From Patescibacteria group bacterium (GTDB lineage: Bacteria; Patescibacteriota; CPR2; UBA1875; JAMCYV01): a stretch of DNA of 47,811 nt. The translations under genes and the position numbers were made by a program. Of the stretch, positions 38,581 to 46,940 are shown piece after piece (the first letter of the stretch is position 1; each line of letters begins with the position of its first letter). The stretch spans positions 1 to 47,811 of the forward strand of contig JAMCYV010000033.1 in the NCBI GenBank assembly GCA_023473595.1, written 5' to 3'. Below the pieces are notes generated by a model. It was not told where the DNA came from. It was given only the letters and a program-made list of their open reading frames with translations, and ran no database searches.

Positions 38581-40134
38581 TCAGTATCTTCGATAAGGTT
38601 TCCCATCGGGACCGAATTCGATTGACCAGCCACCGCCTCCCGAACCTCGATCAACATTTCGATTTTTGCCACGCAGCCATTTGTCCATATCAAATCTTGC
38701 AACGATTGGTCCAACAAAAGTTGTTGGCGGATCCTGCCAGACACCGATGATCAGAGTTGTCAGAGCATCGCACAGATCATCGTAACGGGTCGAACCGAAG
38801 TTTAGGGCTTGGTATATAACTTCCTCGTTGCCATGATCGCAGAAGATGATCTTACCTTCTTTAATCAGATTCGAAATATCTGCAAGCCGTGATCGTTTAT
38901 CACTTCCGCCAAATCTTATGCCGACAGCCTTAACGCCCTCATACTGGAGTTGCTGAACAAGCCCTAGTTGCGTACCAACCTCCTCAACATAAACTTTATG
39001 GTTGATTTTATCACTGAAAGTTTTAGTTTTCAACTTAATTCGTTTGATCGTGTCGGGCATCTGAAGTTTCTCATTGACCGGATTCGGCAAGATGAACATT
39101 TTGCGATCATTACCAGAACCTAGAACGAAAGCCGAGACAATGGCTGTATTATCCGCCTTGGTATTTTCCGAGAAGGCTGGATCAACTCCAAGGACATAAG
39201 CATGACCTTCATTGCGTCTGGGTATCGGCAAGTCTTTATAGTAGTGCAGCCAGCTTTTTTCAATAACCGGTTTTCTGTCATCAGCTACAATTAAGAGGTA
39301 CTCTCTTTTCCAGGCGAGAGAGTCACCGATCCGCTTTTTTTCTGCTTCAAGAGATGCTTTGTCCGGATAGCGCCCTGGCCAAAGAACTTTGCCGTCATCA
39401 TCCTGGATCGGAAATTGGCGGTAAACGCCGCTCCTTTCTCCGGCATTAATTTGTGTCTGAAGACGGCACACCAAGGAATCGTTATGGAGAAGATTTCCCA
39501 AGACAACCGTTTTGGTTTTAGACGTCCCAAGCGGTAAGATCTCATCGGTAAACCATCGATATATTTTATCCCTGTTTTCACTAGTTTTGACGCTCTCACT
39601 TTCTTCGATATCGTCCACGAGAAGGAGATCGGGCCGGTGACTGCCGAATTTCAGGCCTCTCACTTTTTGCTCTTGAGAGACGGCCATGATCTTTGCTCCG
39701 TATTTAGGGATCACAAGCGCTCCGGTGTTCCAGGTGAAGTCTTCCTGAAAAGGCCCGAGATCTTTTTTAAGAAGCGGATTCGATTCAAGTTCACTTCTAA
39801 TATCAGCAAAGTGATCCCTGGCTTGCTGTTGGGTTCGACTGACGATCAGGATGAATTTTTTCTGTTGAACCCCTAAAACTCCCCAAAGAGCATAGGCCGT
39901 ATTCATAAGCGTTGTTTTGCCGGATCCCCTGAAGGCCGTGACTACCGCAAGCGGTATTTTTTCGTCTTCCATCAACCGAAGCATTTCATAATGCATCGGC
40001 GCCAGTTCACACTGGATATGTTTGCTAAGAAAGGTGATAAGGAAAAAGATCGGACTTCTTTTGACCACTTCAATTCTGGTTTCCTGATTTCTTAGAACCC
40101 TTTCTACAAATTTTGATATCTCTTTACTCTCCAT
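38581..40134 (-). CDS. Phage terminase large subunit-like protein
   Basis: 'AFRGSGKTTLMNTAYALW' Walker A, 'LLLVDDIEESE' Walker B, nuclease 'VLGVDPAFSENTKADNTAIV'. Confidence 0.92.
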   Translation of the reverse strand: MESKEISKFVERVLRNQETRIEVVKRSPIFFLITFLSKHIQCELAPMHYEMLRLMEDEKIPLAVVTAFRGSGKTTLMNTAYALWGVLGVQQKKFILIVSRTQQQARDHFADIRSELESNPLLKKDLGPFQEDFTWNTGALVIPKYGAKIMAVSQEQKVRGLKFGSHRPDLLLVDDIEESESVKTSENRDKIYRWFTDEILPLGTSKTKTVVLGNLLHNDSLVCRLQTQINAGERSGVYRQFPIQDDDGKVLWPGRYPDKASLEAEKKRIGDSLAWKREYLLIVADDRKPVIEKSWLHYYKDLPIPRRNEGHAYVLGVDPAFSENTKADNTAIVSAFVLGSGNDRKMFILPNPVNEKLQMPDTIKRIKLKTKTFSDKINHKVYVEEVGTQLGLVQQLQYEGVKAVGIRFGGSDKRSRLADISNLIKEGKIIFCDHGNEEVIYQALNFGSTRYDDLCDALTTLIIGVWQDPPTTFVGPIVARFDMDKWLRGKNRNVDRGSGGGGWSIEFGPDGKPYRRY

Positions 40135-40519
40135 CGGATGCCTCCTTTAGTTTGATTAATGATAATGCTCTTTTAATGTCGGCTTCCTGAGCCTCGGAAA
40201 GTTCATGTTTTGTTGTAAGCTCCCCCTTGATCTCAAGTTTATTTGAGTACTGGGAATGGTTATGGTTCAACCAGTACATCACCGAGGTCAGATTGCCGCT
40301 TTGAATGGCCGCCATCAATCTTGATTCGGCAAGGTCGTTTATGGTCATCCTGCCTTCAAGGAGAGCTTCATCTGCCGCTTGAGCAAACTTCTTATCGGAT
40401 TTTTTCATCCGGTAAAATGTTGCTCTGCTGACTCCAGCCCGATCGCATGATAACTGGATCACTGGCGCTGTCCTTAGGTCCTCAAGAATTAACTTCTTGA
40501 TTTTTTCTCTATTTTTCAT
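40124..40519 (-). CDS. Terminase small subunit-like HTH protein
   Basis: 'DRAGVSRATFYRMKKSDKKFAQAADEAL' phage TerS-type HTH, directly upstream of TerL. Confidence 0.8.
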   Translation of the reverse strand: MKNREKIKKLILEDLRTAPVIQLSCDRAGVSRATFYRMKKSDKKFAQAADEALLEGRMTINDLAESRLMAAIQSGNLTSVMYWLNHNHSQYSNKLEIKGELTTKHELSEAQEADIKRALSLIKLKEASDGE

Positions 40520-41789
40520 AGGTCCCTACCTTTCTGGCCTTTTGGCCAACCGCTAATTCCATACGTTTAAGAGCGAGTGAAGCGAATACGGGATCTTTTT
40601 CGCAAAGAAACGCTCTTCTGCCCAACTGGTGGGCACAGACACCAAAACTGGCACTGCCACAACAGAAATCAGCCACGATATCGCCCTTTCGAGTACATCG
40701 GAGCAGTGCTTTTTCATGGAGATCAACAGGTTTCTCTGTCGGGTGCTCGTAGCTATTTGTCGCTAGGCGTTTAACCGACCAGATATTTTGAATTGCTTCT
40801 GCTCCGTTGTTGCCCGTTGTAATCTCTTTGTTCATTACCTCTGTCAGATTGTTTATAGACGAGACGTAAGGGCGACCGAGAGTTCCGTAAACGGCCACCT
40901 CAAACGATTTGTTAAACGCCACCCCCGGTGTCGGATTTAAGGAATTTTTTAGCCATAGACAAAGCCGTTGAGGTTTAATGCCTAATTCCATGTAAACCGT
41001 TTGAAGTAGCCATACCCAATTTTCGTCACACCAATTGAATACGTGCGCGTCGGGCTTGCTAAAGTCAATCGAGTTTTTTACCATTTTGGTGACGAAATCG
41101 CGATATTCTGCCACGCTCTTGTTATCATTTACATCACCGCCATAAAATTTCTTGCCGCTAATTCCCATTCGGTAAGAAATTTTAAGATTAAATGGTAAAT
41201 CATTATCCACCAGATCAGCTCTTTCTTCTCCCATCAGAAATTTGATGATTTCAGGATCGGTACTGTCTCCGCAGACAAGGAAGTGCTTCCCAATTGCATA
41301 TTTCTCCCCAAGTTTTACGGTTGGCTTCTTGAGCTTCTTCAATTCCTCGGCTTCATTGAATGTGTCATCAGTTGTACCGATTAAATCATCCCAAATCGGT
41401 GCCAACGTTTTCGAATCCAGCCCAACATCAAGAAGCATGTTTAGGTCAAAGGATTTCAAGAGATCTAAATCCCATTCCCCCGTGTTTGCATTGAGGCGAA
41501 GTGACAAATTTTTTTCACGATCCAGTTCTGGAATATTAAGCTGAACTGTTGGAACTTGTTTATACCCAAGCTGTTTTGCAATGGTATAGCGAAAACAGCC
41601 CCCAATAATATAGCCTTCTCGACCGGGAGCAATATTAATAATAATAGGATCTACAATCTTGTATCTTATGATACTTTCTCGTAAATCTGCGCAGGCCTTC
41701 GGACTCCATTTCCTCGGATTCCAAACAGGCACTTTGAGCTTGCCTACATCCATGTAGATGATTTTGAGGTCATGTTTTATTACCACCAT
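40509..41789 (-). CDS. ParB-like nuclease domain fused to DNA (N4/N6) methyltransferase
   Basis: N-terminal 'VPVWNPRKWSPKACADLRESIIRY..GGCFRYTIAKQLG' ParB; C-terminal 'HPTEKPVDLHEKALLRCTRKGDIVADFCCGSASFG'. Confidence 0.9.
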   Translation of the reverse strand: MVVIKHDLKIIYMDVGKLKVPVWNPRKWSPKACADLRESIIRYKIVDPIIINIAPGREGYIIGGCFRYTIAKQLGYKQVPTVQLNIPELDREKNLSLRLNANTGEWDLDLLKSFDLNMLLDVGLDSKTLAPIWDDLIGTTDDTFNEAEELKKLKKPTVKLGEKYAIGKHFLVCGDSTDPEIIKFLMGEERADLVDNDLPFNLKISYRMGISGKKFYGGDVNDNKSVAEYRDFVTKMVKNSIDFSKPDAHVFNWCDENWVWLLQTVYMELGIKPQRLCLWLKNSLNPTPGVAFNKSFEVAVYGTLGRPYVSSINNLTEVMNKEITTGNNGAEAIQNIWSVKRLATNSYEHPTEKPVDLHEKALLRCTRKGDIVADFCCGSASFGVCAHQLGRRAFLCEKDPVFASLALKRMELAVGQKARKVGTYEK

Positions 41790-41967
41790 GATTACTTCTT
41801 CCCTTTTGACTGTTAACTAAGGTTGGTGCGTCAATTCCGAACCTACGGATGCTTTCTTTTAGATCAGCAATCTGTTTTGCCGACCACTTTCGTGGGTTAT
41901 AGATACTTGGCTTCAGTGCATCAACTGGCACCAGTTCTACTTTGAGATCATGCTTTATTACTACCAT
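41770..41967 (-). pseudogene. Truncated duplicate of a ParB-domain gene
   Basis: 'MVVIKHDLKVELVPVDALKPSIYNPRKWSAKQIADLKESIRRFGIDAPTLVN' aligns with the start of the following ParB-methylase, then ends abruptly. Confidence 0.75.
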
Positions 41968-42001
41968 GATTCCTCCTCACCCTCCTGTTAGTTAATAAAC
42001 A

Positions 42002-42083
42002 AAAAACACCAGATATTTACACACTTAAAATGAGAGTCCTACAACTCAACTCAAGTTAAGCGCACAAAGTTCTGGTGTTTCCT
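42002..42083. repeat. Inverted repeat AAACACCAGA ... TCTGGTGTTT
   Basis: 10-bp arms spanning about 80 bp between the ParB fragment and the LexA-like gene. Confidence 0.6.
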
Positions 42084-42249
42084 TACTGTTTGTAAACGCT
42101 AATATTCGGTATTCAATGTACTACGTTACTATTTTATCTTACCCGGATAATGCTTGTCAAGTCTTTTTTATAAAATTAAATATCTAATCATTTGATTAGT
42201 TAATTTTAGCACAAAATGCCGAAAGAACGGATAAAATTAACATTGAAAC

Positions 42250-42278
42250 TTGACATTATTTGAAACTTTTGGTATCCT
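42250..42278 (+). promoter_or_regulatory. Promoter of LexA-like gene
   Basis: TTGACA - 17 bp - TATCCT; direct repeats TTGAAACTT overlap it. Confidence 0.65.
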
Positions 42279-42285
42279 CTTATGT

Positions 42286-42942
42286 ATGAGGGAAAGTAAA
42301 AATTTGAGCAAGCGTGAACTCGAAGTACTTGCGGCATTAAGAGGATACCTTGCTCATAACAATAAACTCCCCAGTTATCGCAAATTAGGCGATGAGTTGG
42401 GATATAAATCTTCACCTCAAAGAGTAGCTTATTTTATCTCAAGACTGAGAGACAAGGGCTATATCAGCATAAATAAAGAAGGCGGCATTAATATTAACTA
42501 TGATGCCGCCAAAGAGTATCTTGATAATTACGGTAGTATTGAAACGGTTGATGTTCCTATGTACGAAGGCAGTATCCCTTGCGGAACAGCAGTGGATGCA
42601 GAACAGCAGACTAAAGCAGTCTATAAGATTTCGACCAGAATTGCACCAAAAGGTAATAATTATTATCTACTCAAAGCAAAAGGTGATTCTATGGATAAGG
42701 CAGGGATTAATGAGGGTGATATTCTTCTTATAAAAAGCCAACCTTGCCCGGAAGATAAGGACAAGGTAGCTGCATTGGTTGATAATGAAGTAACGCTGAA
42801 GGAATTTCGACGCATAGATGGGTTAGCAATGCTTGTTCCAAAATCAACCAGTCCGAGACATAAACCGATCATTATTACTGAAAACTGTTCAATTCAGGGA
42901 GTCGTTGTGAAAGTTTTTCCGGGAGATATTTTCCCGAAGTAG
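42286..42942 (+). CDS. LexA-like / S24-family repressor
   Basis: N-terminal HTH; 'GSIPCGTAVDA' cleavage-like region; 'KAKGDSMDKAGINEGDILLIK' S24 Ser; 'KDKVAALVDNEVTLKEF' Lys. Confidence 0.9.
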   Translation: MRESKNLSKRELEVLAALRGYLAHNNKLPSYRKLGDELGYKSSPQRVAYFISRLRDKGYISINKEGGININYDAAKEYLDNYGSIETVDVPMYEGSIPCGTAVDAEQQTKAVYKISTRIAPKGNNYYLLKAKGDSMDKAGINEGDILLIKSQPCPEDKDKVAALVDNEVTLKEFRRIDGLAMLVPKSTSPRHKPIIITENCSIQGVVVKVFPGDIFPK

Positions 42943-42964
42943 AAATTTAGCAAAGCTAAAATAA

Positions 42965-43001
42965 AATAACATCGCGACTTAACCGGCGGTGTTATTTTTG
43001 T
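42965..43001 (+). terminator. Intrinsic terminator after LexA-like gene
   Basis: AATAACATCGC..GCGGTGTTATTTTTG. Confidence 0.75.
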
Positions 43002-43087
43002 TAACACAGGTTAAAGAAAGGAGAAGGTTATAACAAAAATTTAAAAGGCCCGCGCAAAAACGCAGACCCTTGTCGTATAAATATAAT

Positions 43088-43110
43088 AACAGAAATTAAA
43101 ATTCTGTTAA
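43088..43110. promoter_or_regulatory. Dyad TAACAGAAattaaaaTTCTGTTA upstream of the membrane/TIR operon
   Basis: 8-bp perfect arms immediately before the SD. Confidence 0.5.
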
Positions 43111-43118
43111 AGGAAGAT

Positions 43119-43523
43119 ATGGAAAAGAAAATTAAACACCTGGAAATGATACAGGGAGTGGTTAATCGTCTTTCTGGCAATTCGTTCTTTTTGAAGGGAT
43201 GGTCGGTAACATTAGCCTCTGCCCTGTTTGCTCTAGCCTCGAGAAGCCAGGATAAAATCTCTTATTGGTTAATTCCGCTTCCACTGTTAATCTTCTGGGT
43301 TGTGGATGCCTATTACTTGTCTCTTGAGCGTCTCTACCGAGCTCATTATGACAAGGTAAGAGCGCTTGAGGAAAGTAAAATTGATTTTGGGATGGATGTT
43401 AGTCCATATTTAGAAGCAAAAAATAGCTGGACTGCAGCCTTCTTCTCAAAACCCTTAGTCATATTTTATGGTTCTGCAATAGTAGTAATATTAATCTTAA
43501 TTAAAGTGTATGGGAGGATCTAA
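43119..43523 (+). CDS. Membrane protein with central and C-terminal TM segments (partner of TIR-like protein)
   Basis: TMs 'WSVTLASALFALA', 'YWLIPLPLLIFWVVDAYYL', 'LVIFYGSAIVVILILIKVY'; 1 bp between its stop and the next start. Confidence 0.8.
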   Translation: MEKKIKHLEMIQGVVNRLSGNSFFLKGWSVTLASALFALASRSQDKISYWLIPLPLLIFWVVDAYYLSLERLYRAHYDKVRALEESKIDFGMDVSPYLEAKNSWTAAFFSKPLVIFYGSAIVVILILIKVYGRI

Positions 43524-43524
43524 G

Positions 43525-43965
43525 ATGGCAAGAAAAGTATTTTTTAGTTTCAAGTATGACGACGTATCTAGGGCTATGGTTGTAAGAAATAGCTGGGTAT
43601 GTCAGGGCAGAGAGTCGGCTGGCTTCATCGACAAGGCAGATTTCGAAGAAGTCGAGAGACAAGGTGAACAAGCTATTAAGAATTGGATTGATAACCAACT
43701 AATAGGTACTTCGGTAACTGCGGTTCTTGTTGGTGAAAAAACCTGCAGTAGTAAATGGGTTAAATATGAAATTGATAAAAGTATCGAAAGAGGCAACGGT
43801 CTCTTGGGTATTGACGTTAGTAAGATCAAAGATTTGCAAGGCAATACCAGTGAGAGATGCGGCAGAATTCCTGAGGGTTATAAATTTTACCTTTGGAATA
43901 ATGACAATGGTCACGACAATTTTGGAGATTGGGTAGAAGAAGCTGCAAAAGACGCCGGGAAATAA
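43525..43965 (+). CDS. TIR-like (MTH538/ThsB-type) domain protein
   Basis: 'KVFFSFKYDDVSRAMVVRNSW', 'SVTAVLVGEKTCSSKWVKYEIDKSIERGNGLLGIDV'. Confidence 0.88.
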   Translation: MARKVFFSFKYDDVSRAMVVRNSWVCQGRESAGFIDKADFEEVERQGEQAIKNWIDNQLIGTSVTAVLVGEKTCSSKWVKYEIDKSIERGNGLLGIDVSKIKDLQGNTSERCGRIPEGYKFYLWNNDNGHDNFGDWVEEAAKDAGK

Positions 43966-43969
43966 ATTG

Positions 43970-44270
43970 TTAACGCCTATCAATTAGCTTTGGGTTTTCT
44001 TTCTTAAGATAAATTCGGCTATGAATTCCTTTGCCACCTTTTGTTTTAATGGTTCTCTCTTTGATTTTTCCTTCCCGAATCATTTCGGCAATGGTTTTGA
44101 GACACTGAGACACTACGCTTAAAAATTGTCTCATTTGTCTCATTTCATGCTCGTTTACCTTGAATTTTAGGGGAATTCCTATATAATGGGTGAGAATCGA
44201 GTTGACGGTTCCTGCGTCGCTCGGCTCGGCAATATGTGTACAATGTGAGTGGGTTTGCAAGATAATTACT
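43970..44270 (-). pseudogene. Possible gene remnant (C-terminal fragment)
   Basis: Protein-like tail 'FKVNEHEMRQMRQFLSVVSQCLKTIAEMIREGKIKERTIKTKGGKGIHSRIYLKK' without a plausible start; upstream part overlaps the 44292 ORF. Confidence 0.35.
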
Positions 44271-44291
44271 TGATGATAAATTAAAGAACAG

Positions 44292-44705
44292 ATGTCATTA
44301 TTTAAGAAAAAACAAGAGAAACAACCAATCGATATTGCTAGCATATTAGCAATTAGTTCTCTAACGCCGTTTTTAGATAAGCATCCAGAATTGTCAGAGC
44401 TACTAAGAGCCAATGCTTTTTCTTTAGAGGAATGGGATTATTTAATGACAGTAGCAATTTTTGGAAGTTATTTAATCATTAATAAAAAGGGGGGTGAAGC
44501 ATCAAAATACTTAGATGACGAAAAAAAGAAAAAGATCGTGGAGGACTTTTTAAGCTTTGTTGAAAAAGAGTCTGTTGAGAAAAAGGCTTCTGCTGGATTG
44601 TGGTTTTTGTGGAACTTGATTGAACGGGAACCATCTGATGAAAAGGGTCGGGCTTTAATTATCCCTATCGGCGATTATATTTTTGAAATGGCTCGACAAA
44701 TTTAA
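44292..44705 (+). CDS. Hypothetical protein
   Basis: 137-aa ORF with no recognised domain. Confidence 0.6.
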   Translation: MSLFKKKQEKQPIDIASILAISSLTPFLDKHPELSELLRANAFSLEEWDYLMTVAIFGSYLIINKKGGEASKYLDDEKKKKIVEDFLSFVEKESVEKKASAGLWFLWNLIEREPSDEKGRALIIPIGDYIFEMARQI

Positions 44706-44721
44706 CATAAAGGCGATAGAG

Positions 44722-44744
44722 ATAATAATAATAATAATAATAAT
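44722..44744. repeat. (ATA)n microsatellite
   Basis: 23 nt of ataataata... Confidence 0.9.
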
Positions 44745-44755
44745 GGAAAATAAAT

Positions 44756-44776
44756 TAGTTCCAACACATCTCGCTT
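44756..44776. repeat. Candidate right boundary repeat TAGTTCCAACACATCTCGCTT
   Basis: 18/21 identity with 22434-22454. Confidence 0.4.
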
Positions 44777-44869
44777 TGGCATAAAAGTTTGACTTTTTAG
44801 GCCAGTTCTTGGCATCATTTATGTTATGCCGTAATTTTCAATAGTTTCTATGCTAATATATTTTTTATG

Positions 44870-45628
44870 ATGGTTGAAAAATTTAGGATGTATAAGGAGC
44901 CGGAGCTGTATGATGATATCTATTTTAATGTTGCAAGAGGACTGAATAAATATTCGAAAGAAGTCAATGCAATTGATGATTTAGTTAATCAATGCGGCCT
45001 AGACAAAAGAGTTATAGATTTTTGTTGCGGTACGGGAACACATTTAAAACTTTTTTCTGATCTAGGCTACCAATGTACCGGTGTTGACATAAATAATGAA
45101 ATGCTTAGATTAGCAAAAATAAAAAATAAAAATAATTTGTCAATTTTCTATCAAGGTAATATTTGTGATATTAAAATCAAGAATAAGTTTCCGATAGCTA
45201 TATCAATGTACGGAGGGTTTAATTATTTAGAAACAGAGAAAGATGTTAAGAATGCCTTAACAAACATATATTCAATTTTGGAAGATGATGGCATTTTTAT
45301 TTTGGATACGCGATGGGCGAAAAACCAGCCAATTGACGTAATGCTTGAAAAAAGAGGTAGAGACTTATACATTGTGAGACAATGGGTGTTAAAAGAGCCT
45401 GATAATTTGCGAGATGCGGTTTATAAGATAGCTTTTATTAAGGAAGGAGCGGATGGGGTACTTATGTATGAGGAGCATCATCAGAATTTTCTAGATCCTA
45501 TATACCTTCGGACAAAGATGATCGACGTTGGGTTCAAGAATGTAAAAATATACGATAATTTCGATTGGGAAAAAGAAGTTAATAAAAACAGTAGCACTTG
45601 GAGAACTGTAATCATGGGACGAAAATAG
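44870..45628 (+). CDS. Class I SAM-dependent methyltransferase
   Basis: 'VIDFCCGTGTHLKLFSDLGYQCTGVDINNEMLRLAK'. Confidence 0.92.
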   Translation: MVEKFRMYKEPELYDDIYFNVARGLNKYSKEVNAIDDLVNQCGLDKRVIDFCCGTGTHLKLFSDLGYQCTGVDINNEMLRLAKIKNKNNLSIFYQGNICDIKIKNKFPIAISMYGGFNYLETEKDVKNALTNIYSILEDDGIFILDTRWAKNQPIDVMLEKRGRDLYIVRQWVLKEPDNLRDAVYKIAFIKEGADGVLMYEEHHQNFLDPIYLRTKMIDVGFKNVKIYDNFDWEKEVNKNSSTWRTVIMGRK

Positions 45629-45661
45629 CTTGGCTGGTTCGAAAATTATTCAAACTTCCGC

Positions 45662-45687
45662 GCATCTCGCCTTTTTTTGCTATAATA
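45662..45687 (+). promoter_or_regulatory. Promoter-like GCATCTCGCCTTTTTTTGCTATAATA
   Basis: TATAAT -10 shortly upstream of the 45706 ORF. Confidence 0.55.
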
Positions 45688-45705
45688 AATTCAAGGAGAA
45701 AATTT

Positions 45706-45933
45706 ATGGCTGAAAAAGCAACGACAACTGAAGAATGTAAAGTAAATACAAAAGCACAAGTGAACAATGCCGGAGCAGCTGGCGGAGCGGTTTACGGCCT
45801 TGGTTTCATAGGAGCTCTCGTTTACTTCATCCAACACGCCACTTCCTTTTGGAACGGCGTTTTGGGAATACTTAAGGCCCTTGTCTGGCCGGCCCTTCTC
45901 GTTTACCAAGTCTTAGGCCTTTTAAAGCTTTGA
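45706..45933 (+). CDS. Small hypothetical membrane protein (75 aa)
   Basis: AAGGAG SD before ATGGCTGAAAAAGC; two hydrophobic segments. Confidence 0.7.
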   Translation: MAEKATTTEECKVNTKAQVNNAGAAGGAVYGLGFIGALVYFIQHATSFWNGVLGILKALVWPALLVYQVLGLLKL

Positions 45934-45957
45934 CACATCTCGTAAAAAAACTGGCTT

Positions 45958-45980
45958 CAGCGTATCGTTATGATACGCTG
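45958..45980. repeat. Perfect hairpin CAGCGTATC-gttat-GATACGCTG
   Basis: 9-bp arms read directly. Confidence 0.75.
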
Positions 45981-46147
45981 GGCTTGTAAAAATGATACGA
46001 TAATGTTAGATTCAGCCAAAGGATAAATTTAAACTTACTGTTGAGGAATTCGAGAACTTTTTTGATTTTATACAATAATTTGAATGTACTTCTCGACCAG
46101 AGTTTACCCTGAACGAAGTTGAATGGGCTCGAAGAATAAGTTGTGGT

Positions 46148-46936
46148 TTACAAAACCCTAAACGGGATGCTTTTTATGAGCATGTTTTTGACGAAAATTT
46201 TGAAGACGTAATTGCCGGAGCCGATTTTTACGTCATCATAGCAATTTTTATTCTCTCCCGGCTTATAAAGCACATCCGAAATCACATAGACTTCCTTGTC
46301 TGAATTTTCAGGCGTTACCACAAAATCCACGTCGGTAAGATCTTTGATGGGATTCACAACAAAGCAGAATTTGTTGTTTTTGAGATCGAACTCGGTCGTT
46401 TTGGCGAGGGTGGCAAGCTCTATGCCGCTGCCTTTCGGTATCGCCGCCAGGTACGCCTCGGACATATAATGCTCGATGTTTTGATCGACTGCCAAATCCT
46501 GTTCATTAGCAACATATTTACTGGCTGAAGTATCGAGATCTAAGACAGCGACAATGTCGCTCGGGAGCACATTATCGAGACCTTGTGGGTTTTTTTCATT
46601 GGAAACTCTGTACACAAATCGGCCGGCATTTTGGGTACCCCTTATAATAGCTATCCGCTGAACAATACTTTCCTTATAGACTATGATTTTGCCGTTTGTC
46701 AGTTCGGTTGATTCGAAGCATCTGTCAAAATCGACTGTCGTGCCGTTTTTTAGGAAAGGCTCCATCGAGTCGCTGCCGACTTTGACGGGATATTTGCATA
46801 ATGCTTTGGCCGCAAAGTTATTCCCTTGACTAATAAAGGGAATTTTATTTATAGGGATAAATTTCCAACCTATTATAAGAGCGGCAGTCAATAAAATTGT
46901 CAGCCCGGCGAAAATCCCAGCCAGTTTCTTTTTCAT
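46148..46936 (-). CDS. Signal peptidase/S26-S24-like membrane-anchored protein
   Basis: N-terminal TM; 'KVGSDSMEPFLKNGTTVDF' Ser box. Confidence 0.6.
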   Translation of the reverse strand: MKKKLAGIFAGLTILLTAALIIGWKFIPINKIPFISQGNNFAAKALCKYPVKVGSDSMEPFLKNGTTVDFDRCFESTELTNGKIIVYKESIVQRIAIIRGTQNAGRFVYRVSNEKNPQGLDNVLPSDIVAVLDLDTSASKYVANEQDLAVDQNIEHYMSEAYLAAIPKGSGIELATLAKTTEFDLKNNKFCFVVNPIKDLTDVDFVVTPENSDKEVYVISDVLYKPGENKNCYDDVKIGSGNYVFKIFVKNMLIKSIPFRVL

Positions 46937-46940
46937 AATT

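Noticed and set aside
44722-44744. (ATA)n tract as a phase-variation switch
   Set aside because: It lies outside any supported ORF and not in an obvious promoter spacer; could be tested but is unsupported here
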